A stretch of 64,000 bases of DNA from Dactylorhiza incarnata (Eukaryota > Streptophyta > Magnoliopsida > Asparagales > Orchidaceae): the NCBI GenBank assembly GCA_033032865.1, contig JAWHQI010000004.1, positions 21,682,001-21,746,000 of the forward strand. Reading direction: 5' to 3'. Positions 45,043 through 56,960 of this stretch are shown here, piece after piece. The stretch's first letter is position 1. Each line of letters opens with the position of its first letter. The translations under genes were made by a program, and so were the position numbers. The notes below the pieces were generated by a model. That model was not told the DNA's origin. It ran no database searches and worked only from the letters and a program-made list of their open reading frames with translations.

Positions 45043-45857
45043 TTAATTCTTTCGTTGTCCGTTAGCTCGAAATTGTGAATCCAAATTACCTATACATACC
45101 TTAGGTAATTTGGATTGCTGGAGATGAGCGGCAAATGGATCGGTGAAGACGTTTGGTTGCAACGGCTCATCCTCTACATGAAAATTGTTAGTATCAAAAG
45201 AATCAAAAATTAGCGAGTCAGAAAATTTTTTGCAAGGAGGAGGCGCTTGCGAAAACACATGATTAAGCTCTGGTTGTTTATTTTCAAAAATAAAATTATT
45301 ATTTAAAGAATCAATACCAAGTGGAGAACATTCATGAGACACAATTTCATCATGAATAATAATTTCATGAAAAAGAGAAGAAAGGGCGGGCGAAGGAGAA
45401 GAAGAAAAATTTTGATTTTCTAATTCGTCTCCATGACTTTGTGAAATTCTTGGTATAAAATATTATTTTCTTCTTGGGAATAACTATTCAAATTTTGAAT
45501 TGGAAGATTCGGAGAATCACCAAGAGAAGAAAATTGATCAAAAGAATTTTGCGGATAAAAAGTGGAGGAATAGAAATTTTGATCAAAAGAAATTTCCTCA
45601 TTGCACCGTAAACTATCCGGGTGATCTTGCCACCAAGAATAATTATTATCGGAGCAAGAAGGAATTTCATATGAATTATCTTTCATAGAAAAATCATTTT
45701 GATAACAAAAACTATTTTGATAATAAAATGAACATTCCTCACTAAAATGATTTGCACCACAAAAATTACAAATAATTTGGCGCTTTCGTGCGGCTTCCAA
45801 AAGATTGACTTTGTTTTGAAGCTCGGCAACTTTTGCGGCCAATTGCGATAACATCAT
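45043..45857 (-). pseudogene. Array unit 3: zinc-knuckle ORF, frameshifted
   Basis: Open from the MM start (45857) through an intact CCHC knuckle to 45420, where seven bases present in the other units are missing and the frame shifts. The distal part is open again from 45342 to an early TAA at 45043. Confidence 0.82.
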
Positions 45858-46021
45858 TTTTTTGAAAAAGAAAATTAAACAACCGTTACCTAATAGAAAT
45901 GATTTTTAAAAGAAAAAGTAAAAAGAGAAATGGGTGTGGAGAAAGAGAATGATAAAAGTAATAAAATTCATGCTTTCAAAATATCAACAAAAATAGTTCC
46001 CCGGCAACGGCGCCAAAAACT

Positions 46022-47695
46022 TGATAAGGAAATTTATGTAGTTTTAAAAATAATTCCAACTAATATCCCGATGTAGGCAAGTATACCTATCGAAATATAG
46101 TATAGGAAGGATGTCGTATTTGCCCGAGGCCTGTTGAGTAATCTTACTCACGTAAATTATTATTATTTTATCGGAAGTAAAATAGTGTTTTGAAAATAAT
46201 TTAAAAAAGAGAAAACATTTGATCGAGAATTCTTCTTAAGTAAAATATTTCGTAAACATCATAAATTGATTTGGACAAACTTGACCGTGGAGGTTCCCAA
46301 AATATGATAAAGCCTCTTTCGAGAGAACTACCACCTAAACTTAGGTTGATCGATTAAGACCCCTCGGCCAGTCGACACCCCTAAGCTTGCTTTATGCGGT
46401 GAGCTCCACTATTGGATCTTATTCCAATCCGGAAGATTTGTGCCACCCTCTCTCGAGGAATGCATACAACTCTTTTTACCTATGAGCGATCTACCCGTAT
46501 TTACGGATCTCTCGATACACTAAAATACAGATCAAACTTGATTATCAAACCCTAGAAATATGAAACCAATAATTACAAATCAATGGTAAATCATAGTTTT
46601 CCAAAACAAAACTATGAATAAAAGATTACGAAATACAAAAGCTTAAGAAATCATCCGATCAAATGCTACAAAAATTAGCTAAACATATTTGAGAAGAAAG
46701 ACATTTTTATTTTCATGTAAAGAAAAGTACAATTGCAATTAAAGTAAATCTAAGCTAGGAATTAAAATTTGCAAAACATAAAGTAAAATTGCATAAATGA
46801 AAATACAATAAGAAAATGCAGAAAACAACTATATAAATTGACCCAATCTAAGCATGGACTGGATTCCCTTCACTTTGGCAGCAGCTAGCTTTTATAGGTA
46901 GAAAATTGGTGATTCACGCCCTTGGTCACGCCCGTGACCAAGGGCCTGTAAGATGCATAACTGCGTCATGAAAGCCCGGGAACGTTGGGGGAGAAAAACT
47001 GCCAAAATTGATCATCCCGACGGGTAACAGCCTCGGTCACCCCCGTGACCTAGGGCGTGACTTGACCGAGTCTTGAAACGGCGAGAAACGGCGCGATCTG
47101 GAGTTATTCTGGCAGTTGCGGGAAGGGTCACCCCCTAGGTCATGGCCGTGACATGGAGTAACGCCCGTGACAGAGGGCGTCACTTGATCGAGTCTAGAAA
47201 CGGCGCGATCTGGAGTTATTCTGGCAGTTGCGCGAAGGGTCACCCCTAGGTCATGGCCATGACTTGGAGTCATGCCCGTGACCTGGGGCGTGTAGGCTGG
47301 AAATGATGTAGCGGCGTGTTCTGGCAGCTGGAAGATGGATGTGTTGAGTCATGGCCGTGACTTGAGGTCACGCCCTTGGTCATGGCCGTGACCGAGGGCG
47401 TGTAATTCTAAATTGGGCTGGCGGCATGATCAAGCAGTTGGAAGATGGCCGGGTTGAGTCATGGCCGTGACTTGAAGTCACGCCCTTGGTCATGGCGTGT
47501 ACTGAAGATTTTTGCAGACTTGTTCCATTATTTCCCCTGAACATGGCTGTGAGCTTGAATTTGTTATTAGCAGCCCCAGATTACCTGAAAACACAAAACA
47601 AAGTAAATTAGGCATATGTTAAACTAAAATTAAATAAAAACTAATTAATTACTACTAAAATACTATATAAAATAACTATAAATAATGCACTATCA
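46022..47695 (-). repeat. Array LTR4, 1674 bp
   Basis: TGATAAGG...GCACTATCA. Shares private variants with LTR5 (for example CCTCTTTCGAGAGAAC, GAGCTCCACTATTGGATCTT, GGTGATTCACGCCC). The last palindrome lacks about ten bases near 47490. Confidence 0.93.
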
Positions 47696-49301
47696 AATAC
47701 CCCCATACTTAAGCTTTTGCTATTCCAGAGAAAAAACTAATTTATAAGTATGTGAAGAATTTATAGGACATTTCCAAAAAGATTTACTTCTAATTATGTA
47801 CTCCAAATCTTACAAAACTCATCAAAATAAGTTAAGATGTTAAAATTCAGATTTATAAGAAATAATTAATAATTCATAAATTGAAATGAGTAGAATAAAT
47901 TTTAGTTTTAAAATTCTCTAACTAAATCTTCATAAACAAAATTGCATTGAATTAAGTAAAATATCCAAGATTAAAATTATAGAAACTTTACAATCATGAG
48001 AAACTTTTAGAAAACTACAAAATATTAACTATGCTCTCTCAAAAATATCTTAGGAAACAAATAAACTTGGCTAATTGGGGGTAAAATTGGCATTGAAGAA
48101 GTTACTTTGTATATAGGAAATGATGAATTTTATCCTCTCATTTCCATTTTTTTAAATTTCTTCTTCTTTTATATCCCAAATGTATATGTTTAGGAGTGAT
48201 GAATTTTATCCTCTCATCTCCATGCCATATAATCTTGTACTAATTTGGGTGCATATGTTTAGGAATGATGAATTTTATCCTCTCATTCCATGACATATGA
48301 TCTTTTTTATGCCAAACAAAAGGGTTAAACAAAAAAGGTAGGGGAAGGACTAGGGTTTAAAGGCTAAATAAATTCCAAAGATACATTTTAAGAGCATAGA
48401 AAATAATTTGAGCAATCTACAAGAAACAATGAGTTCAAGTTAATATAAGTAAAATCTAAAGATATTTAACACAATTACTACAAAATTGAATTATGATATT
48501 TTAAAGAGAGAAAGTAAAACTAAGAAATATTCTACACAAATCAAAATAATGAAAAAATCATTAAATCAAATTCATCTAAAAATTAAATCTAACATATTTT
48601 GAAGAGAAATATATGATTTAAAAATTCATAAAAAGAAAACTCCTTAAAAAGCCTATAAAGACAACTCATAATTAAAATTAATTTTGCATAAATGAAGTTT
48701 GGAGAAATTTAATAATACAAAATTTATTTTATTAGATTTTTGGATTTTTTTATATTAAAAAAAATCATTTTTTTTAATATTCTTGGACTTCCCAAGTGCT
48801 ACCCAATGACGGGCTCGCAAGGTACTAGGCGGTTTTGTTGGATGAAAACCCAACACGGCCCTTTCGCAAGAAATTAAATTTTTAATTTTTTTGTAATTTT
48901 AATTTGCAAACAAGAAAAATACGACACAAAGACATAAAAATGTAAAACAAAACATTTTTTTTTAATTTTGTAAATTTTTTCATAACAAACTCAAAAATAA
49001 GGAAAGAAAAATACTTTTTTCTTATAATTTTGAAAAGGACTTTCTAATTTTTTTTTTTTGGAATTTTAATAAAAATTGAAAATAAGAGAATACACCCCCA
49101 TACTTAAAAATAAACATTGTCCCCAATGTTTATATGCCAAGTAGGAGGAAAAGTAAATAAAATGCATAAAAACTAAATTGCATGAAAAATAAAGATAAGC
49201 AAGGGGTGCCTCCCAAGAGCGCTTTATTTTTCCCGTCTTTAAGCTAGACGGTTATTGTTAGGAAAAAGGAAAATAAAATTGAAAATGCACAGGCAACTCT
49301 C
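47696..49301 (-). other. Array internal 4 non-coding part
   Basis: Same order as unit 1; box at 48783. Shares AAAAAAATCATTTTTTTTAA with unit 5 where units 1-3 have AAAAAAATGATTTTTTT. Confidence 0.85.
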
Positions 49302-50184
49302 TTAATTCACGCTCAGGTGAGCATGCCGAAATCCGTTGCACGGCGACTCCTCCGTTATACCCTTGATTCTTTCGTTGTCCGTTAGCTCGAAATTGTGAAT
49401 CCAAATTACATATACATACCTTTGGTAATTTAGATTACTGGAGATGAGCGGCAAATGGATCGGTGAAGACGTTTGGTTGCAACGGCTCATCCTCTACATG
49501 AAAATTGTTAGTATCAAAAGAATCAAAAATTAGCGAGTCAGAAAATTTTTCGCAAGGAGGAGGCGCTTGCGAAAACACATTATTAAGCTCCGGTTGTTTA
49601 TTTTCAAAAAAAAATTATTATTTAAAGAATCAATACCAAGTGGAGAACATTCATGAGACACAATTTCTTCATGAATAATAATTTCATGAAAAAGAGAAGA
49701 AAGGGCGGGCGAAGGAGAAGAAAAAAAATTTTCATTTTCTAATTCGCCCGGTGTCTCCATGACTTTTGTGAAATTCTTGGTATAAAATATTATTTTCTTC
49801 TTTGGAATAACTATTCAAATTTTGAATAGGAAGATTCGGAGAATCACCAAGAGAAGAAAATTGATCAAAAGAATTTTGCGGATAAAAAGTGGAGGAATAG
49901 AAATTTTGATCAAAAGAAATTTCCTCATTGCACCGTAAACTATCCGGGTGATCTTGCCACCACGAATAATTATTATCGGAGCAAGAAGGAATTTCATATG
50001 AATTATCTTTCATAGAAAAATCATTTTGATAACAAAAACTATTTTGATAATAAAAAGAACATTCCTCACTAAAATGATTTGCACCACAAAAATTACAAAT
50101 AATTTGGCGCTTTCGTGCGGCTTCCAAAAGATTGACTTTGTTTTGAAGCTCGACAACTTTTACGGACAATTGCGATAACATCAT
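49302..50184 (-). pseudogene. Array unit 4: zinc-knuckle ORF, frameshifted twice
   Basis: Intact knuckle in the first 150 codons (50184-49732); an extra T near 49765 shifts the frame, and a one-base deletion in the A run near 49605 shifts it again. Confidence 0.8.
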
Positions 50185-50348
50185 TTTTTTGAAAAAGAAA
50201 ATTAAACAACCGTTACCTAATAGAAATGATTTTTAAAAGAAAAAGCAAAAAGAGAAATGGGGGTGGAGAAAGAGAATGATAAAAGTAATAAAATTCATGC
50301 TTTCAAAATATCAACAAAAATAGTTCCCCGGCAACGGCGCCAAAAACT

Positions 50349-52036
50349 TGATAAGGAAATTTATGTAGTTTTAAAAATAATTCCAACTAATATCCCGTTG
50401 TAGGCAAGTATACCTATCGAAATATAGTATAGGAAGGATGTCGTATTTGCCCGAGGCCTGTTGAGTAATCTTACTCACGTAAATTATTATTATTTTATCG
50501 GAAGTAAAATAGAGTTTTGAAACTAATTTAAAAAAGAGAAAACATTTGATCGAGAATTCTTCTTAAGTAAAATATTTCGTAAACATCATAAATTGATTTG
50601 GACAAACTTGACCGTGGAGGTTCCCAAAATATGATAGAGCCTCTTTCGAGAGAACTACCACCTAACCTTAGGTTGATCGATTAAGACCCCTCGGCCAGTC
50701 GACACCCCTAAGCTTGCTTTATGCGGTGAGCTCCACTATTGGATCTTATTCCAATCCGGAAGATTTGTGCCACCCTCTCTCGAGGAATGCATACAACTCT
50801 TTTTACCTATGAGCGATCTACCCATATTTACGGATCTCTCGATACACTAAAATACAGATCAAACTTGATTATCAAACCCTAGAAATATGAAACCAATAAT
50901 TGCAAATTAATGGAAAATCATAGTTTTCCAAAACTAAACTATGAATAAAAGATTACGAAATACAAAAGCTTAAAAAATCATCCGATCAAATGCTACAAAA
51001 ATTAGCTAAACATATTTGAGAAGAAAGACATTTTTATTTTCATGTAAAGAAAAGTACAATTGCAATTAAAGTAAATCTAAGCTAGGAATTAAAATTTGCA
51101 AAACATAAAGTAAAATTGCATAAATGAAAATACAATAAGAAAATGCAGAAAACAACTCTATAAATTGACCCAATCTAAGCATGGACTGGATTCCCTTCAC
51201 TTTGGCAGCAGCTAGCTTTTATAGGTAGAAAATTGGTGATTCACGCCCTTGGTCACGCCCGTGACCAAGGGCGTGTAAGCTGCGTAAATGCGTCATGAAA
51301 GCCCAGGAACGTTGGGGGAGAAAAACCGCCAAAATTGATCATCCCGACGGGTAACAGCCTCGGTCACCCCCGTGACCTAGGGCGTGACTTGACCGAGTCT
51401 TGAAACGGAGAGAAACGGCGCGATCTGGAGTTATTCTGGCAGTTGCGGGAAGGGTCACCCCCTAGGTCATGGCCGTGACATGGAGTAACGCCCGTGACAG
51501 AGGGCGTGACTTGATCGAGTCTGGAAACGGCGCGATCTGGAGTTATTCTGGTAGTTGCGCGAAGGGTCACCCCTAGGTCATGGCCATGACATGGAGTCAT
51601 GCCCGTGACCTGGGGCGTGTAGGCTGGAAATGATGTGGCGGCGTGTTCTGGCCGCTGGAAGATGGATGGGTTGAGTCATGGTCGTGACTTGAGGTCACGC
51701 CCTTGGTCATGGCCGTGACCGAGAGCGTGTAATTCTACATTGGGCTGGCGGCATGATCAAGCAGCTGGAAGATGGTCGGGTTGAGTCATGGTCGTGACTT
51801 GAAGTCACGCCCTTGGTCATGGCCGTGACCGAGGGCATGTACTGAAGATTTTTGCAGACTTGTTCCATTATTTCCCCTGAACATGGCTGTGAGCTTGAAT
51901 TTGTTATTAGCAGCCCCAGATTACCTGAAAACATAAAACAAAGTGAATTAGGCATATATTAAACTAAAATTATATAAAAACTAATTAATTACTACTAAAA
52001 TACTATATAAAAATAACTATAAATAATGCACTATCA
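50349..52036 (-). repeat. Array LTR5, 1688 bp
   Basis: TGATAAGG...GCACTATCA; most similar to LTR4. Confidence 0.93.
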
Positions 52037-53664
52037 AATACCCCCATACTTAAGCTTTTGCTATTCCAGAGAAAAAACTAATTTATAAGTATGTGAAGAA
52101 TTTATAGGACATTTCCAAAAAGATTTACTTCTAATTATGTACTCCAAATCTTACAAAACTCATCAAAATAAGTTAAGATGTTAAAATTTAGATTTATAAG
52201 AAATAATTAATAATTCATAAATTGAAATGAGTAGAATAAATTTTAGTTTTAAAATTCTCTAACTAAATCTTCATAAACAAAATTGCATTGAATTAAGTAA
52301 AATATCCAAGATTAAAATTATAGAAACTTTACAATCATGAGAAACTTTTAGAAAACTACAAAATATTAACTATGCTCTCTCAAAAATATCTTAGGAAAAC
52401 AAATAAACATGGCTAATTGGGGGTAAAATTGGCATTGAAGAAGTTACTTTGTATATAGGAAATGATGAATTTTATCCTCTCATTTCCATTTTTTTTAACT
52501 TCTTCTTCTTTTATATCCCAAATGTATATGTTTAGGAGTGATGAATTTTATCCTCTCATCTCCATGCCATATAATCTTTTACTAATTTGGGTGCATATGT
52601 TTAGGAATGATGAATTTTGTCCTCTCATTCCATGACATATGATCTTTTTTATGCCAAACAAAAGGGTTAAACAAAAAGGTAGGGGAAGGGCTAGGGTTTA
52701 AAGGCTAAATAAATTCCAAAGATACATTTTAAGAGCATAGAAAATAATTTGAGCAATCTACAAGAAACAATGAGTTCAAGTTAATATAAGTAAAATCTAA
52801 AGATATTTAACACAATTACTACAAAATTGAATTATGATATTTTAAAGAGAGAAAGTAAAACAAAGAAATATTCTAAATAAATCAAAATAATGAAAAAATC
52901 ATTAAATCAAATTCATCTGAAAATTAAATCTAATATATTTTGAATAGAAATATATGATTTAAAAATTCATAAAAAGAAAACTCCTTAAAAAGCCTATAAA
53001 GACAACTCATAATTAAAATTAATTTTGCATAAATGAAGTTTGGAGAAATTTAATAATACAAAATTTATTTTATTAGATTTTTGGATTTTTTTATATTAAA
53101 AAAAATCATTTTTTTTAATATTCTTGGACTTCCCAAGGGCTACCCAATGACAGACTCGCAAGGTACTAGGCGGTTTTGTGGGATGAAAACCCTACACGGC
53201 CCTTTCGCAAGAAATTAATTTTTTAATTTTTTTTGTAATTTTAATTTGCAAACAAGAAAAATACGACAAAAAGACATAAAAATGTAAAACAAAACATTTT
53301 TTTTGAATTTTGTAAATTTTTTCATAACAAACTCAAAAATAAGGAAAGAAAAATACCTTTTTTTATAATTTTGAAAAGGACTTTCTATTTTTTTTTGGAT
53401 TTTTAATAAAAACTGAAAATAAGAGAATACACCCCCATACTTAAAAATAAACATTGTCCCCAATGTTTATAAGCCAAGTAGGAGGGAAAAGTAAATAAAA
53501 TGCATAAAAACTAAATTGCAAGAAAAATAAAGATAAGCAAGGGGTGCCTCCCAAGAGCGCTTTATTTTTCCCGTCTTTAAGCTAGACGGTTATTGTTAGG
53601 AAAAAGGAAAATAAAATTGAAAATGCACAGGCAACTCCCTTAATTCACGCTCAGGTGAGCATGC
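52037..53664 (-). other. Array internal 5 non-coding part
   Basis: Same order as unit 1; box at 53124, second PPT about 53428, GGGAGGCACC box at 53541. Most similar to internal 4. Confidence 0.85.
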
Positions 53665-54522
53665 CTAAATTTGTTGCCCGGCGACTCCTCCGTTATACTC
53701 TTGATTCTTTCGTTGTTCGTTAGCTCGAAATTGTGAATCCAAATTACATATACATACCTTTGGTAATTTGGATTGCTGGAGATGAGCGGCAAATGGATCG
53801 GTGAAGATGTTTGGTTGCAACGGCTCATTCTCTAAATGAAAATTGTTAGTATCAAAAGAATCAAAAATTAGCGAGTCAGAAAATTTTTCGCAAGGAGGAG
53901 GCGCTTGTGAAAACACATTATTAAGCTCCGGTTGTTTATTTTCAAAAATAAAATTATTATTTAAAGAATCAATACCAAGTGGAGAACATTCATGAGACAC
54001 AATTTCTTCATGAATAATAATTTCATGAAAAAGAGAAGAAAGGGCGGGCGAAGGAGAAGAAGAAAAATTTTCATTTACTAATTCGCCCGGTGTCTCCATG
54101 ACTTTGTGAAATTCTTGGTATAAAATATTATTTTCTTCTTGGGAATAACTATTCAAATTTTGAATAGGAAGATTCGGAGAATCACCAAGAGAAGAAAATT
54201 GATCAAAAGAATTTTGCAGATAAAAAGTGGAGGAATAGAAATTTTGATCAAAAGAAATTTCCTCATTGCACCGTAAACTATCCGGGTGATCTTGCCACCA
54301 CGAATAATTATTATCGGAGCAAGAAGGAATTTCATATGAATTATCTTTCATTGAAAAATCATTTTGATAACAAAAACTATTTTGATAATAAAATGAACAT
54401 TCCTCACTAAAATGATTTGCACCACAAAAATTACAAATAATTTGGCGCTTTCGTGCGGCTTCCAAAAGATTGACTTTGTTTTGAAGCTCGACAACTTTTG
54501 CGACCAATTGCGATAACATCAT
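53665..54522 (-). CDS. Array unit 5: zinc-knuckle protein, 285 aa
   Basis: Open from the MM start with an intact knuckle (CNFCGANHFSEEC); compared with unit 1 it stops about 25 codons early through a substitution creating TAG in the C-terminal tail. The PBS of this unit is deleted, so it cannot be reverse transcribed normally even if expressed. Confidence 0.72.
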   Translation of the reverse strand: MMLSQLVAKVVELQNKVNLLEAARKRQIICNFCGANHFSEECSFYYQNSFCYQNDFSMKDNSYEIPSCSDNNYSWWQDHPDSLRCNEEISFDQNFYSSTFYLQNSFDQFSSLGDSPNLPIQNLNSYSQEENNILYQEFHKVMETPGELVNENFSSSPSPALSSLFHEIIIHEEIVSHECSPLGIDSLNNNFIFENKQPELNNVFSQAPPPCEKFSDSLIFDSFDTNNFHLENEPLQPNIFTDPFAAHLQQSKLPKVCICNLDSQFRANEQRKNQEYNGGVAGQQI

Positions 54523-54654
54523 TTTTTTGAAAAAGAAAATTAAACAACCGTTACCTAATAGAAATGAATTTTAAAAGAAAAAGCAAAAAGAGAAATGGGG
54601 GTGGAGAAAGAGAATGATAAAAGTAATAAAATTCACGCTTTCAAAATATCAACA

Positions 54655-56271
54655 AAAATATAGTATAGGAAGGATGTCGTATTTGCCCAGGGCCTGTTGA
54701 GTAATCTTATTCACATAAATTATTATTAATTTATCGGAAGTAAAATAGAGTTTTGAAAATAATTTAAAAATGAGAAAACATTTGATCGAGAATTCTTCTT
54801 AAGTAAAATATTTCGTAAACATCATAAATTGATTTGGACAAACTTGACCGTGGAGGTTCCCAAAATATGATAGTGCCTCTCTCGAGAGAACTACCACCTA
54901 ACCTTAGGTTGATTGATTAAGACCCCTCGGCCAGTCGACACCCCTAAGCTTGCTTGATGCGATGAGCCCCGCTATTGGATTTGATTCCAATCCGGAAGAT
55001 TTGTGTCACCCTCTCTCGAGGAATGCATACAACTCTTTTTACCTATGAGCGATCTACCCGTATTTAAGGATCTCTCGATACACTAAAATATGGATCAAAC
55101 TTGATTATCAAACCCTAGAAATATGAAACCAATAATTGCAAATCAATGGTAAATCATAGTTTTTCAAAACTAAACTATGAATAAAAGATTACGAAATACA
55201 AAAGCTTAAGAAATCATCCGATCAAATGCTATTAAAATTAGCTAAACATAATTGAGAAGAAAGACATTTTTATTTCCATGTAAAGAAAAGTACAATTGCA
55301 ATTAAAGTAAATCTAAGCTAGGAATTAAAATTTGCAAAACATAAAGTAAAATTGCATAAATGAAAATACAATAAGAAAATGCAGAAAAAACTCTATAAAT
55401 TGACCCAATCTAAGCATGGACTGGATTCCCTTCACTTTGGCAGCAGCTAGCTTTTAAAGGTAGAAAATTGGTGAGTCACGCCTTTGGTCACGCCCGTGAC
55501 CAAGGGCATGTAAGCTGCGTAACTGCGTCATGAAAGCCCGGGAACGTTGGGGGAGAAAAACCGCCAAAATTGATCATCTCGACGGGTAACAGCCTCGGTC
55601 ACCCCCGTGACCTAGGGAGTGACTTGACCGAGTCTTGAAACGGCGGGAAACGGCACGATCTAGAGTTATTCTAGCAGTTGCGGGAAGGGTCACCCCCTAG
55701 GTCATGGCCATGACATGGAGTCACGCCGGTGATAGAGGGCGTGACTTGACCGAGTCTGGAAATGGCGCGATCTGGAGTTATTCTGGCAGTTGCGCGAAGG
55801 GTCACCCCTAGGTCATGGCCGTGACATGGAGTCATGCCCGTGACCTGGGCCGTGTAGGCTGGAAATGATGTGGCGGCGTGTTCTGGCAGCTGGAAGATGG
55901 CTAGGTTGAGTCATGGCCGTGACTTGAGGTCACGCCCTTGGTCATGGCCGTGACCGAGGGCGTGTAATTCTAAATTGGGCTGGCGGCATGATCAAGCAGC
56001 TGGAAGATGGCCGGGTTGAGTCATGGTCGTGACTTGAAGTCACGCCCTTGGTCATGGCCATGACCGAGGGCGTGTGCTGAAGATTTTTGCAGACTTGTTC
56101 CATTATTTCCCCTGAACATGGCTGTGAGCTTGAATTTGTTATTAGCAGCCCCAGATTACCTGAAAACACAAAACAAAGTGAATTAGGCATATATTAAACT
56201 AAAATTATATAAAAACTAATTAATTACAACTAAAATACTATATAAAAATAACTATAAATAATGCACTATCA
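54655..56271 (-). repeat. Array LTR6, 5' end of LTR and PBS deleted
   Basis: About 110 bp from the PBS to CGAAATA are missing: CAACAAAAATA is joined to TAGTATAGGAAGG. The junction has AAATA on both original sides, a microhomology deletion. The right end GCACTATCA at 56271 is clean and flanked by AAGAT. Its TATA box is altered. Confidence 0.9.
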
Positions 56272-56356
56272 AAGATGCAGTAAAGCAAGATAAGGTGTTC
56301 CAATCACCTCCATACTGTGTCAGAGGCCATCTGATAGTCATTGAAGTCTAAAAGAG

Positions 56357-56364
56357 TATAAAAG
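56357..56364 (+). promoter_or_regulatory. TATA box of E8
   Basis: TATAAAAG; the sequence upstream is cut by the array, so no palindrome array can be seen. Confidence 0.65.
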
Positions 56365-56664
56365 AACAAATTAGGGCTTTGAAGAATGCATGCTTTTGGA
56401 TTAACATCTTACAACTACTGTTACATTGACAGCTGTCAAGAAGATCTCTCCTCCTACTTCCTGGAGCTACAAGGAGAGAATGATTGTTCTTCCTGTGTGA
56501 ATCAAGAAGAGCAAGTTGATCCTTATTCATCTACTATAGAGAAGGATCAGAGAGAGGCGGGATTGAAGCTATAGTTCTCTTCCCTGCTTCAAGTCTATAA
56601 CAGAAGACCAAGGCTTGAAAGAGTTACTATTTTATCTTCTGTTGTAAGAATCCTTTATATCTTT

Positions 56665-56870
56665 TGTAGGAACATAATTGTTATGAGTTTGTATGGCATT
56701 TTTCCTGAGGGAGTAGGGCTTTTGGGCCTGAGTGTAGAGCTGAGAGTTCAGCTTGAGTGTAGAATCTTAGTGGAGATCTGAGGTAGGACTTCTTGATAGG
56801 TCTGAGATGGTAGGGCTGTTGTGCCTGAGGTAGGGTTTGGATTAAACTTGAGAGATCCTAAGGGATCTGA
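56665..56870 (+). repeat. Hairpin array in E8 leader
   Basis: Eight to nine units of 20-24 nt with constant GTAG before and TGAG after a hairpin whose arms vary: AGCTGA/TCAGCT (56738, 56748), ATCT/AGAT, GAC/GTC, GGC/GCC, GGTTT/AAACT (56834, 56844), AGATCC/GGATCT (56853, 56863). Confidence 0.82.
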
Positions 56871-56939
56871 GTTGTAAACTCTTGGTGCTAAGATTGGAGG
56901 AGTTGGCCTTGTCTAACTCATTGTGGGGAAAGAGGACTA

Positions 56940-56960
56940 CTCAAGACACCCTGTCTTGAG
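56940..56960 (+). other. Terminal 9-bp hairpin of E8 leader
   Basis: CTCAAGACA-CCC-TGTCTTGAG, perfect. It stands at the place where E6 has CCC/GGG and E2 CCC/GGG before the common GGAACC. Confidence 0.85.

Larger units (their letters stand above)
32309..56271 (-). mobile_element. Tandem array of a non-autonomous Athila-like element sharing LTRs
   Basis: Left to right: partial internal 0, LTR1, internal 1, LTR2, internal 2, LTR3, internal 3, LTR4, internal 4, LTR5, internal 5, LTR6. LTR start-to-start distances are 4346, 4356, 4336 and 4327 bp; the last is shortened by a deletion. Each internal has a tRNA-Asp PBS (deleted in 5), a short zinc-knuckle ORF, a GGGAGGCACC box, a second polypurine tract, the TTGGACTTCCC box and the terminal PPT. 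No pol domain exists in any unit. LTR6 ends cleanly at 56271; the left end is broken in internal 0. Confidence 0.93.

Noticed and set aside
32961..50342. Perfect 17-base match to a tRNA-Asp 3' end, as possible tRNA genes
   Set aside because: Only the acceptor end is present and it abuts LTR ends; it is the primer binding site.
32462..54335. 60-62 codon frames recurring in each array unit on both strands over the zinc-knuckle ORF
   Set aside because: They are alternative frames of the conserved ORF and repeat with it; composition follows the AT-rich codons of the true frame.
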